From: Cepaea nemoralis
Lineage: Eukaryota; Mollusca; Gastropoda; Stylommatophora; Helicidae
Length of the DNA: 64,000 bases
Direction: 5' to 3'
Assembly: GCA_014155875.1 (NCBI GenBank)
Contig: JACEFZ010022355.1
Span: 124,001 to 188,000 of the forward strand
Positions 15,301 to 30,170 of this stretch are shown one piece after another. The first letter of the stretch is position 1. The number at the start of each line of letters is the position of its first letter. The position numbers and the translations under genes are program-made. The notes beneath the pieces are model-generated. The model saw only the letters and a list, made by a program, of their open reading frames with translations. It did no database searches and was not told the DNA's origin.

Positions 15301-18300
15301 ACCGTGTTCTCTGCTTGTCATGAACTGTAATCAATTCTTACTGACTGACCCCGTCATGTTGTTTTTGTTTACCTTCTGGCCCTGTCTGCATTAACTCTGC
15401 CACACCTTATTTTGTATCATGGCACTGATGTCTATCTGAAGTGAGTACACCTGACTGAAGCCTATCTGAAGTGAATACACCTGACTGAAGCCTATCTGAA
15501 GTGAATACACCTGACTGATGTCTATCTGAAGTGAATACCCTGACTGATGCCTGAAGTGAATACACCTGACTGATGTCCATCTGAAGTGAATACACCTGAC
15601 TGATGTCTATCTGAAGTGAATACCCTGAATGATATCTATCTGAAGTGAGTACACCTGACTGAAGCCTATCTGAAGAGAATTCACATGACTGAAGCATATC
15701 TGAGATTATACACCTGATTGATGCATATCTTACATAACAAAATAGCAAGCAGCAAGCATACACATACAATGGACAGCAATGACTATAAATGTGACAATTA
15801 CACATGTACACACAATGGACAGCAATGACTATAAATGTGACAATTACACATGTACACACAATGGACAGCAATGACTATAAATGTGACAGTTAAACCTTTA
15901 CACAAACTGGACAGCAATGACTATAATGTGACACTTACACTTGTACACACACTTGACAGCAATGACTATAATGTGACACTTACACTTGTACACACAATGG
16001 ACAGCAATGACTATAAATGTGACAGTTAAACCTTTACACAAACTGGACAGCAATGACTATAATGTGACACTTACACTTGTACACACAATGGACAGCAATG
16101 GCTATACATGTCAGAGTGGGTTTTGCCACGGCACTCACCAGAAATATGATGGGTGGGTTTCCAATGAGGGCTATGGCTGTGGAGAGTTTCCTCCTGTTGC
16201 CCCCACTGTAGCTGCTAGAGATCTTGTCCCCGTGCTGGGCCAGACCCAGCCGTTGAATGACCCAGTCTGCCACCTGTTGTAGCCAAGACAAGCAATCCAT
16301 TATTTCTGTGACATGACCATAGTCAGATCATGTGTCATCACATGGAGAACATATCATTGATTTAGTCTGGTGATCTGTGTTAATTCTATCCACAGCGGGC
16401 GCATCTCAACACACCTATCCAGAACAGTCACATACGTGTCTTTTCACCTTTAAAGGAAGGCAGGACAACACATGGGCTGTGACATACACAGCCAACACAT
16501 GGGCTGTGACATACACAGCCAACACATGGGCTGTGACATACACAGCCAACACATGGGCTGTGACAGGGGCGTCACTAGGGGAGTGCGGGCCGCACCGGGT
16601 GACACCATCAAGGGGTGACACCAAAATAAAAAAATTGCAAATTTGACAAAGCAGACATAGCAAAATAACAAAAATTTAACTTTGTCCGAGTTTGTCGAAG
16701 TTCTTTATTTATGTTTTACCTGAAGTTTTGAAGTTATATTGTTCAATTTGTTTTCTTTCTTATGTCCTTATTAACTTTTTGACTTATTTTACAAACATTA
16801 CTATATGCGATTATATATGGTACAGGAACACTCGGAAGAAGACCATGGTGAAAGTCTAGAGGGGTGACACCAAGAGTTTACCGCACTGGGTGACACCAAC
16901 CCCAGTGACACCACTGGGCTGTGATATACACAGCCAACACATGAAGCTTCCATTCTGGGCTCACACAAGTAATCATTACATGTTGCACACGGCTGCTTCA
17001 CTTGAATCTTGCCCCCCCCCCCCCCCCCCCCCCCCACTTATCACCGGCTGTGTCCTTAGGTTATACTAGAAGAATGCAGTCTGTAAACTCATTTGAACAT
17101 TGATGACTAACCCATACAAGAGCAGTTCCATCCATTAGTATGATACTAACCACTCACTGAGCACAATGTGTTGTTTGATCCATTAGTATGATACTAACCA
17201 CTCACTGAACACAATGTGTTGTTTGATCCATTAGTATAATACTAACCACTCACTGAACACAATGTGTTGTTTGATCCATTAGTATGATACTAACCACTCA
17301 CTGAGCACAATGTGTTGTTTGATCCATTAGTATGATACTAACCACTCACTGAGCACAATGTGTTGTTTGATCCATTAGTATGATACTAACCACTCACTGA
17401 GCACAATGTGTTGTTTGATCCATTAGTATGATACTAACCACTCACTGAGCACAATGTGTTGTTTGATCCATTAGTATGATACTAACCACTCACTGAGCAC
17501 AATGTGTTGTTTGATCATTCATTCATTCATTCATCCCATTCATTCATTCATTCATTCATTCATTCATTGGCACCTTACTGTCTTGACAGATGATAGTTTG
17601 TTACATTGTGCTTCTAAAAGGCATAATAACTACAACCAATGGCAGTAGTGAATGTGACTAATAAGACCAATTTGCGCTGTAAATGTTTGTCCACAGTGGA
17701 TGCATGTGAACACTCACTGAGCACAATGTGCTTTTTTGTTTCCAGGACCAGGCTCTTGTGGAGCCACTCTGACACTGGTGTTCACACAGAGCAGTGTGGT
17801 CCAGTCTGACCAGCAAACCCAGGACCAGGCTCTTGTGGAGCCACTCTGACACTGGTGTTCACACAGAGCAGTGTGGTCCAGTCTGACCAGCAAACCCAGG
17901 ACCAGGCTCTTGTGGAGTCACTCTGACACTGGTGTTCACACAGAGCAGTGTGGTCCAGTTTGACCAACAAACCCAGGACCAGGCTCTTGTGGAGCCACTC
18001 TGACACTGGTGTTCACACAGAGCAGTGTGGTCCAGTTTGACCAGCAAACCCAGGACCAGGCTCTTGTGGAGCCACTGTGATACTGGTGTTCACACAGAGC
18101 AGTGTGGTCCAGTTTGACCAACAAACCCAGGACCAGGCTCTTGTGGAGCCACTCTGACACTGGTGTTCACACAGAGCAGTGACCAGCAAACCCAGGACCA
18201 GCATGCAGTGCAGCATCTGCAGCAAAGCATTCTCTTCCACATAACTGCCTTGGAACATTCCATGCAACATATCTCAGCCAGTCAGAGTCTTTTCTCCACA

Positions 18301-19745
18301 TGTGGGAACTCTGCACAAGTAGCACATCTGCCCTCATAGCAACAATCTGATGTTTTGTAGGATTCGCTTTTGATGCATATCATCAAAAACACACAAATGT
18401 CTTACATGAAGCTCTGTTATCTGGATAGAATAAACAGCTTCTCTCACATGTTGCTTTATTGTGTGGACAGAATAAACAGCTTCTCTCACATGTTGTTTTA
18501 TTATCTGGATATTCTTCTTCTTCTTCTTCTGCGTTCATCCAGAGTTTTTTTTTCCGGATGTGATTGCGTTGTGCCTGTTTACAGCAAAGATGTGTTCTTG
18601 CGCCGTTAGGCCGACACATCCGACTTATGCGGGCATTTGTTGACCAGGTTAACCATCCCGGTTATCTGGATATAATAAATACCTTCTCTCACCATCATCA
18701 TTCTCATGTGCCATGGATCAGCTCTGTTTTCTTGTCTTGACCATACCACATGGCCAAGCCATACAGGTATTTACTTCTCTGCCTTCCCCTTGTTCTTTTC
18801 ACCTCAATCTTGCCAGTTGTCACCAAGTTTATCTAATTTATTTCTTCTGATGTGTCCAACACATTTCTTTATTATCGGGATAGAATAAATAGCTATGTCT
18901 CACATGTTGCTTTATTATCTGGATAGAATAAACAGCCATCTCTCACATGTTCCTTTATTATCTAGATATAATAAAAAAAACTATGTCTCACATGTTGCTT
19001 TATTATCTGGATGGAACAAGAAAATCCAGCTGCTGTGGAGGCGGAAATACAAGCGTTGATTTTCGAGAATTCGCTAGACGGTGATGCTGTCATTTACACA
19101 GATGGGTCGGTCGGTCTGACATGTGAGAAGCTCATGGGCCTTTACGAGTTACGGGAGGGAGAATTGTGAAGGAGAACTCTGGTGTTTTTGCTGAGACTAC
19201 AAGTAGCCTGACTATAGAAGTCATAGCAGTAAGTAAAGCAATAGCATGGCTCAAGACACAGACATTCATTATGGCATGTTTCCTTAGCAACTTAATGAGT
19301 ATGCTCAAGAGGATAGAGATGGGGTGGATCCGAAGAGAATGGTTGCTGTCTCTGGAGCGGACACGGCTGGCAAAGATTAGTTTCATCTTAGTGCCAGGGC
19401 ATGCGGGAGTACAAGGAAATGAGCGGGCTGACAAGCTCGCAGGTAAAGCTACTGTGGAGGGCGGATGCGCCATGGACCAGGCTGATATTCTGAATGCTCT
19501 ACAAGAAGTAAGACTTTTGCGAGAACCAAGTGATGACTGTGAATCTACAACCATGGTCAGACTGCGAGAACAGCAAATTAAAAGAGGGGTGGCCAAACAA
19601 GAAGACTATGCAGGAAGCCTAAGAAGATTGATAAACCAACTCAGAACTGGTGTCGTTAGCCGCTATACGCTGCGGGATTTGCTGAGGAGGGGATCCGAGC
19701 ACTTATGGACTGAATGGTTTGACGTGCAATGAGGATCATCTGTCG

Positions 19746-19798
<53 letters not shown>

Positions 19799-22700
19799 CT
19801 GGATGAAATAAATAGCTATGTCTCAAATGTTGCTTTATTATTGGATAGAATGAACAGCTATGTCTCACATGTTGCTTTATTATTGGATAGAATGAACAGC
19901 TATGTCTCACACGTTGCTTTACTATTGGGATAGAATAAATAGCTATGTCTCACACGTTGCTTTATTATTGGGATAGAATAAATAGCTATGTCTCACATGT
20001 TGCTTTATTATTGGGATAGAATAAACAGCCATGTCTCACATGTTGCTTTATTATTGGGATAGAATAAACAGCCATGTCTCACATGTTGCTTTATTATTGG
20101 GATAGAATAAACAGCCATGTCTCACATGTTGTTTAATTTCTGGGTAGAATAAACAGCCATGTCACATATAGAATTATCTGACCAGAATTCTAAAAGTAAG
20201 ACTACGAATCAAAAGCAATGTACAACTGCATTGTCAATGTATTTCTAAATCTGAGAAATATGCACAAAGTCTGCTGTTCATGATATCAGATGTCCATGTC
20301 ATCTATCACCAGCAGGTATGCATTCTGTCATAGTCACAACCAGTCACTGGTAGGCTAAACCTACTCGTCATGTCACAACCAGTCACTGGTAGGCTAAACC
20401 TACTCATCATGTCACAACCAGTCACTGGTAGGCTAAACCTACTCATCATGTCACAACCAGTCACTGGTAGGCTAAACCTACTCGTCATGTCACAACCAGT
20501 CACTGGTAGGCTAAACCTACTCATCATGTCACAACCAGTCACTGGTAGGCCAAACCTACTCATCATGTCACAACCAGTCACTGGTAGGCTAAACCTACTC
20601 ATCATGTCACAACCAGTCACTGGTAGGCTAAACCTACTCATCATGTCACAACTAGTCACTGGTAGGCTAAACCTACTCATCATGTCACAACCAGTCACTG
20701 GTAGGCTAAACCTACTCGTCATGTCACAACCAGTCACTGGTAGGCTAAACCTACTCGTCATGTCACAACCAGTCACTGGTAGGCTAAACCTACTCGTCAT
20801 GTCACAACCAGTCACTGGTAGGCTAAACCTACTTGTCATGTCACAACCAGTCACTAAGCCTACTTGTCATGTGTAGGATAGAGCTGATGTTGTTCTCTAA
20901 CACTTGTACAAGATGACATCTATAACCATTACAGTAGAACAGTTACTTTAACTCACAGATTTTGTGTCATGCCTTGAAATTCCTCGTACTCTTGCATAAA
21001 ATTCTAAGTGTTCTCTCCCTGTTAGCAGTGGGTCAAGGGCATCAAACTGTGGGCAGTAACCCATAAACTGTCGCACCTGAACCATGTGTTTGCGGATGCT
21101 GTAATCAAACATGTTTACAGGAACAATCAGAACCCTGTGTTTGCGGATGCTGTAATCAAACATGTTTACAGGAACAATCAGAACCATGTGTTTATGGATG
21201 CTGTAATCAAACATGTTTACAGGAACAATCAGAACCCTGTGTTTGCGGATGCTGTAATCAAACATGTTTACAGGAACAATCAGAACCATGTGTTTACGGA
21301 TGCTGTAATCAAACATGTTTACAGGAACAATCAGAACCCTGTGTTTGCGGATGCTGTAATCAAACATGTTTACAGGAACAATCAGAACCTTGTATTTACA
21401 GATGCTGTAATCAAATAACACATGTTTACAGGAACAATCAGAACCTTGTGTTTACAAATGCTGTAATCAAACTCCAGCACTGCCACTGTTTGATATTGTT
21501 TCCTACACTCCAGTACTGCCACTGTAGGTTTTTTATTGTTTTTTTTGGACATCCCTCACAGGACATTGCAGTCAACACCATCTTTTTTCAACTGCTGTTG
21601 AAGTACTAGGCAAGATTACGCTCAGTAGTTTGCCACTGCTTTCTGAGTGCCCGGCTCACATACCCCCCGAAAGTTACAAGAGTGGCACGAACCACTGCCA
21701 ATTCTTGTGCAGCTGCATTACTCACAAGAATATACAGGGGTATCGGAGAAAGATGTTAACTCCTACACCAGGGAGACCGGCACTGTATGGTAATCTTCCC
21801 TATACTCCAGTGCTGCCACTGTGTGATATTGTTCCCTAGACTCCAGTACTGCCACTGTGTGATATTGTTCGCTAAGCTCCAGTACTGCCACTGTGTGATA
21901 TTGTTCCCTACACTCCAGTACTGCCACTGTGTGATATTGTTCCCTACACTCCAGTACTGCCACTGTGTGATATTGTTCACTAGACTCCAGTACTGCCACT
22001 GTGTGATATTGTTCGCTAAGCTCCAGTACTGCCACAGTGTGATAATCTTCCCCACACTCCAGTACTGCCACTGTGTGATAATCTTCCCTACACTCCAGTA
22101 CTGCCACTGAGTGATATTGTTCTCTAAACTCCAGTACTGCCACTGTGTGATATTGTTCCCTACACTCCAGTACAGCCACTGTGTGATATTGTTCCCTACA
22201 CTCCAGTACTGCCACTGTGTGATATTCTTCCCTACACTCCAGTACTGCCACTGTGTGATATTGTTTCCTACACTCCAGTACTGCCACTGTGTGATATTGT
22301 TTCCTACACTCCAGTACTGCCACTGTGTGATATTGTTCCCTACACTCCAGTACTGCCACTGTGTGATATTCTTCCCTACATTCCAGTACTGCCACTGTGT
22401 GATAATCTTCCCTGCACTCCAGTACTGCCACTGTGTGATATTGTTCCTACACTCCAGTACTGCCACTGTGTGATATTGTTCCTACACTCCAGTACTGCCA
22501 CTGTGTGATATTGTTCCTACACTCCAGTACTGCCACTGTGTGATATTGTTCTCTACACTCCAGTACTGCCACTGTGTGATCATCTTCCTAACACTCCAGT
22601 ACTGCCACTGTGTGATATTCTTCCCTACACTCCAGTACTGCCACTGTGTGATATTCTTCCTACACTCCGGTACTGGCACTGTGTGGTAATCTTCCCTACA

Positions 22701-25700
22701 CTCCAGTACTGCCACTGTGATATTGTTCCCTACACTCCAGTACTGTCTCTGTGTGGTAATCTTCCCTACACTCCAGTACTGCCACTGTGTGATATTGTTC
22801 CCTACACTCCAGTACTGCCAGTGTGTGATATTTTTCCCTACACTCCAGTACTGTCTCTGTGTGGTAATCTTCCCTACACTCCAGTACTGCCACTGTGTGA
22901 TATTGTTTCCTACACTCCAGTACTGTCACTGTGTGATATTGTTTCCTACACTCCAGTACTACCACTGTGTGATATTGTTTCCTACACTCCAGTACTGCCA
23001 CTGTGTGATATTGTTCCCTACACTCCAGTACTGCCATTGTGTGGTAATCTTCCCTACACTCCAGTACTGCCACTGTGTGATAATCTTCCCTGCACTCCAG
23101 TACTGCCACTGTGTGATATTGTTCCTACACTCCAGTACTGCCACTGTGTGATATTGTTCCTACACTCCAGTACTGCCACTGTGTGATATTGTTCCTACAC
23201 TCCAGTACTGCCACTGTGTGATATTGTTCTCTACACTCCAGTACTGCCACTGTGTGATCATCTTCCTAACACTCCAGTACTGCCACTGTGTGATATTCTT
23301 CCCTACACTCCAGTACTGCCACTGTGTGATATTTTTCCTACACTCTGGTACTGGCACTGTGTGGTAATCTTCCCTACACTCCAGTACTGCCACTGTGTGA
23401 TATTGTTCCCTACACTCCAGTACTGCCACTGAGTGATATTGTTTCCTACACTCCAGTACTGTCTCTGTGTGGTAATCTTCCCTACACTCCAGTACTGCCA
23501 CTGTGTGATATTGTTCCCTACACTCCAGTACTGCCAGTATGTGATATTTTTCCCTACACTACAGTACTGTCTCTGTGTGGTAATCTTCCCTACACTCCAG
23601 TACTGCCACTGTGTGATATTGTTTCCTACACTCCAGTACTGCCACTGTGTGATAGTTTCCTACACTCCAGTACTGCCACTGTGTGATATTGTTTCCTACA
23701 CTCCAGTACTGCCATTGCGTGGTAATCTTCCCTACACTCCAGTACTGCCACTGTGTGATATTGTTTCCTACACTCCAGTACTGCCACTGTGTGATATTGT
23801 TCCCTACACTCCAGTACTGTCTCTGTGTGGTAATCTTCCCTACACTCCAGTACTGCCACTGTGTGATATTGTTTCCTACACTCCAGTACTGCCACTGTGT
23901 GATATTGTTCCCTACACTCCAGTACTGTCTCTGTGTGGTAATCTTCCCTACACTCCAGTACTGCCACTGTGTGATATTGTTTCCTACACTCCAGTACTGC
24001 CACTGTGTGATATTGTTCCCTACACTCCAGTAATGCCACTGTGTGGTAATCTTCCCTACACTCCAGTAGCGCCACTGTGTGATACTGTTTCCTACACTCC
24101 AGTACTGCCACTGTGTGGTAATCTTCCCTATACTCCAGTACTGGCACTGTGTGATAATCTTCCCTAAACTCCAGCTGTGCCCCCAACAGATACAGACCAA
24201 TTTCTGTCTGTCATCTTCTCCCAAGAGTAAACCTAAAGTAAATAAATGAACTAACTGATCATATTCCTATGTACACATATCAATACATATCAACATAACA
24301 ATAATAACTAGTGACAGTTAGTTGACAGTCACAGCACTAGGCACCTGTACTGATTGACATACGCATCGCCCTGAGTCACTTGTTCATCCCCCGTCAACAT
24401 CTTGAATGTTGTAGTCTTTCCAGCTCCATTGACCCCCAACAATCCAAAGCACTGACCTTTAGGTACTCCCACATACAGGTGGTCAACAGCGGTCATCTTA
24501 CCCTTTCTACCTGGACTCCAGTAGACCTAATTATAACAGACAGAATGGAGAGTGTCAGTGACCACAGCAGATCAGATGTACACAATACAAATAACAGCTG
24601 GATATAAACACAATATCATGACTTGGTGCATATACATAAGACAATACACAATGGAATATAAAATACAATATAAACAGTGAAATATATAAACACAACATGT
24701 AACACAGTAACTAACGCATGCTGAAGTAGGATCAAATAGTTCAACCAGTACTTGGAGAAACTGTGTGTATTTCAACTTGTTACTGTGACAGAAAATACAT
24801 ATTCAGAGAGCAATTTCTAGAAAGTCTGTGGCTAAGACAACTATAATAGAAGACAACCTTGACACTTTAGTCTACAAATCTACAGTGTATTCTTAAGGAA
24901 ACCAACAACAGTCCAGTGGTGTCCCTTGAAAGAAGTCTGAGGCAGGGATCTGAACCTGTCACTATACTACATGACCCTACTAGTTCAATGGGCAGTATGA
25001 TTTTGTCACTATACTACATGAACCTACTAGTTCAATGGGCGGTATGATTTTGTCACTATACTACATGAACCTACTAGTTCAATGGGCGGTATGATTTTGT
25101 CACTATACTACATGACCCTACTAGTTCAATTGGCAGTATGATTTTGTCACTATACTACATGAACCTACTAGTTCAATGGGCGGTATGATTTTGTCACTAT
25201 ACTACATGACCCTACTAGTTCAATTGGCAGTATGATTTTGTCACTATACTACATGAACCTACTAGTTCAATGGGCGGTATGATTTTGTCACTATACTACA
25301 TGACCCTACTAGTTCAATGGACAGTATGATTTTGTCACTATACTACATGAACCTACTAGTTCAATGGGCGGTATGATGTCACTATACTACATGAACCTAC
25401 TAGTTCAATGGACAGTATGATTTTGTCACTATACTACATGAACCTACTAGTTCAATGGGCGGTATGATTTTGTCACTATACTACATGACCCTACTAGTTC
25501 AATGGACAGTATGATTTTGTCACTATACTACATGAACCTACTAGTTCAATGGGCGGTATGATGTCACTATACTACATGAACCTACTAGTTCAATGGACAG
25601 TATGATTTTGTCACTATACTACATGAACCTACTAGTTCAATGGGCGGTATGATTTTGTCACTATACTACATGACCCTACTAGTTCAATTGGCAGTATGAT

Positions 25701-28700
25701 TTTGTCACTATACTACATGACCCTACTAATTCAATGGACAGTATGATTTTGTCACTATACTACATGACCCTACTAGTTCAATTGGCAGTATGATTTTGTC
25801 ACTATACTACATGAACCTACTAGTTCAATGGGCGGTATGATTTTGTCACTATACTACATGACCCTACTAATTCAATGGACAGTATGACTATACTAGAATT
25901 TCAATGGACAGTATGATTTTGTCACTATACTACATGACCCTACTAGTTCAATGGACAGTGTGATTTTGTCACTATACTACATGATCCTACTAGTTCAATG
26001 GGCGGTATGATTTTGTCACTATACTACATGACCCTACTAGTTCAATGGACAGTGTGATTTTGTCACTATACTACATGACCCTACTAGTTCAATGGGCGGT
26101 ATGATTTTGTCACTATACTACATGATCCTACTAGTTCAATGGACAGTATGATTTTGTCACTATACTACATGACCCTACTAGTTCAATGGACAGTGTGATT
26201 TTGTCACTATACTACATGACCCTACTAGTTCAATGGACAGTGTGATTTTGTCACTATACTACATGACCTACTAGTTCAATGGGACAGTGTGATTTTGTCA
26301 CTATACTACATGACCCTACTAGTTCAATGGACAGTGTGATTTTGTCACTATACTACATGACCCTACTAGTTCAATGGACAGTGTGATTTTGTCACTATAC
26401 TACATGATCCTACTAGTTCAATGGGCGGTATGATTTTGTCAGTATACTACATGACCCTACTAGTTCAATGGGCGGTATGATGTCACTATACTACATGATC
26501 CTACTAGTTCAATGGGCGGTGTGATTTTGTCACTATACTACATGATCCTACTAGTTCAATGGGCGGTATGATTTTGTCAGTATACTACATGATCCTACTA
26601 GTTCAATGGGCGGTATGATGTCACTATACTACATGATCCTACTAGTTCAATGGGCGGTATGATGTCACTATACTACATGATCCTACTAGTTCAATGGGCG
26701 GTATGATGTCACTATACTACATGAACCTACTAGTTCAATGGGCGGTATGATTTTGTCACTATACTACATGATCCTACTAGTTCAATGGACAGTGTGATTT
26801 TGTCACTATACTACATGACCTACTAGTTCAATGGGCGGTATGATGTCACTATACTACATGATCCTACTAGTTCAATGGGCGGTATGATTTTGTCACTATA
26901 CTACATGATCCTACTAGTTCAATGGGCGGTATGATGTCACTATACTACATGACCCTACTAGTTCAATGGACAGTGTGATTTTGTCACTATACTACATGAC
27001 CCTACTAGTTCAATGGGCGGTATGATTTTGTCACTATACTACATGATCCTACTAGTTCAATGGGCGGTATGATTTTGTCACTATACTACATGATCCTACT
27101 AGTTCAATGGGCGGTATGATTTTGTCACTATACTACATGAACCTACTAGTTCAATGGACGGTATGATGTCACTATACTACATGATCCTACTAGTTCAATG
27201 GACAGGTGATTTTTGTCACTATACTACATGATTCCTACTAGTTCAATGGGCGGGTATGATGTCCACTATACTACATGACCCTACTAGTTCAATGGGCGGT
27301 ATGATGTCACTATACTACATGATCCCTACTAGTTCAATGGGCGGTATGATGTCACTATACTACATGATCCTACCTAGTTCAATGGGCGGTATGATTTTGT
27401 CACTATACTACATGATCCTACTAGTTCAATGGGCGGTATGATTTTGTCACTATACTACATGATCCTACTAGTTCAATGGGCGGTATGATGTCACTATACT
27501 ACATGACCCTACTAGTTCAATGGGCGGTATGATGTCACTATACTACATGATCCTACTAGTTCAATGGGCGGTATGATGTCACTATACTACATGATCCTAC
27601 TAGTTCAATGGGCGGTATGATGTCACTATACTACATGATCCTACTAGTTCAATGGACGGTATGATGTCACTATACTACATGATCCTACTAGTTCAATGGG
27701 CGGTATGATGTCACTATACTACATGATCTACTAGTTCAATGGGCGGTATGATTTTGTCACTATACTACATGATCCTACTACTTCAATGGGCAGCCTATTT
27801 TTGAATTTCATTGTGTTTACAAGTTCTGTTACAAGTATAATAAAAACCTGGATATATAAAGACAATACAATAAACAATTGCATATAAACACAAAACAATA
27901 AACAAATGCATATAAACACAGCATAATAAACCCTTGCATATAATCATAATACAACAAACCCTTATATATAAACACAACACAATACATATTTACATATAAA
28001 CACATTGCATATAAACAATGTTCTGTTGTGTATTGTTGTCACTGTGTAATGTAACTATTATTAATATCTTACACCTTCATGGACAATTATTCCCAACATC
28101 CAGCCAGTCAGAATGATCACTGTAACTCCTGTCTGAAGTGCTTATTATTATTTTGTCAAGTCATTATTTTAACTCTTTTCTTTGTTCTGAATTAACACAA
28201 AGATTTAATAATTTGTCATCTGAGTATTTCAAAACAATCTTTTCCCACTGTGAATTCAAATAATGAAGATGGGCAGTTTGATATATTCATTAATGTTCAC
28301 AGAAATTCCAACAAACATGCATAAATGTTTCTACAAATTCTAACAGCGTGACCCATTAATTAACGTTCTTACAAATTCTAACAAACTGACACACACATTA
28401 ATGTTCCTACAAATTCTAACTAATTGTTACATGCATTAATGTTCCTACAAATATTAACAATTTGATCCACTCACATGACATCTTTCTTCTTTTTTTTTAT
28501 GTTACAGCAAATATGAACATCTGTCTCCATTCATTAATGGTAATACACACATAAAACATCTGACTCCATTCACTAATGTTACTATAGAATTTTGACTAAT
28601 CTGACTCCATTCACTAATGTTACTATAGACATTGCCAGATCTGACTCCATACACTAATGTTACTATAGACATTGCCAGATCTTACTCCATTCACTAATGT

Positions 28701-30079
28701 TACTATAGACATTACCAGATCTGACTTCATTCTCTAATATTACTATAGACATTGCCAGATCTGACTCCATACACTAATGTTACTATAGACATTGCCAGAT
28801 CTGACTTCATTCTCTAATATTACTATAGACATTGCCAGATCTGACTCCATTCACTAATGTTACTATAGACATTGCCAGATCTGACTCCATACACTAATGT
28901 TACTATAGACATTGCCAGATCTGACACCATTCACTAATGTTACTATAGACATTGCCAGATCTGACTCCATTCACTAATGTTACTATAGACATTGCCAGAT
29001 CTTACTCCATTCACTAATGTTACTATAGACATTGCCAGATCTTACTCCATTCACTAATATTACTATAGACATTGCCAGATCTTACTCCATTCACTAATGT
29101 TACTATAGACATTGCCAGATCTGACTTCATTCTCTAATATTACTATAGACATTGCCAGATCTGACTCCATACACTAATGTTACTATAGACATTGCCAGAT
29201 CTTACTCCATTCACTAATGTTACTATAGACATTGCCAGATCTGACTCCATTCACTAATGTTACTATAGACATTGCCAGATCTGACTCTATTCACTAATGT
29301 TACTATAGACATTGCCAGATCTGACTCTATTCACTAATGTTACTATACACATTGCCAGATCTGACTCTATTCACTAATGTTACTATAGACATTGCCAGAT
29401 CTGACTCTATTCACTAATGTTACTATAGACATTGCCAGATCTGGCCTAAGGCTTGATCAATCTGATAATATTCAAGAAAACATGTGGACACCTTTGTAAG
29501 TCCCTCCAGTCTCAAGATTTCATCTTTAGCACCACCTGCCAGTACTCTCTCTCTCTCCCTGGCAACATCAATGTCCTCATTCTTAATCTTTGGTGTTGGA
29601 TTCTTGGACAGAAAGCTGTGAAGAGATTATTTCAATGTGTGCGGTTAACTTGAGTGCAACATCAGCCAGGTGACAGCAAATGTCCCAGTCTATATGACAT
29701 GTCATTAGCTGTAGATCAGATGTGTGAGTGCTGATCAGCCAGGTGACAGCAAATGTCCCAGTCTATATGACATGTCATTAGCTGTAGATCAGGTGTGTGA
29801 GTGCTGATCAGCCAGGTGACAGCAAATGTCCCAGTCTATATGACATGTCATTAGCTGTAGATCAGGTGTGTGAGTGCTGATCAGTCAGGTGACAGCAAAT
29901 GTCCCAGCCTATATGACATGTCATTAGCTGTAGATCAGGTGTGTGAGTGCTGATCTATGGACATGAACATGGCAGAGATATCAATGGAACCTGTCTACAC
30001 AATAGGACAACACTGAAGGCTTTCAGTAGACATCCACCGGTATTTAGCCCCGGATTTTAATGTGTGAAGTAAAAGGGCT

Positions 30080-30116
<37 letters not shown>

Positions 30117-30121
30117 GGGGG

Positions 30122-30170
<49 letters not shown>

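Larger units (their letters stand above)
18415..20165. repeat. 39-bp minisatellite broken by three retroposons
   Basis: Core TTATCTGGATAGAATAAACA and TCTCACATGTTGCTT. Blocks lie at 18415-18511, 18662-18691, 18866-19014 and 19797-20165. A SINE, a LINE tail and a LINE RNase H end sit between them. Confidence 0.9.

Noticed and set aside
20306..20876. [13 protein letters not shown] / [14 protein letters not shown] repeat frames
   Set aside because: 39-bp array artefact on both strands. No gene context.
21756..24224. Long frames of VAVLECRE- or [13 protein letters not shown] repeats
   Set aside because: 36-bp array artefacts open in several frames at once. No start context or conserved domain.
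24505..24526. Alternative acceptor at 24510/24511 for the Walker A exon
   Set aside because: It breaks the phase with the previous exon and removes the A-loop Tyr. The acceptor at 24526/24527 fits both.
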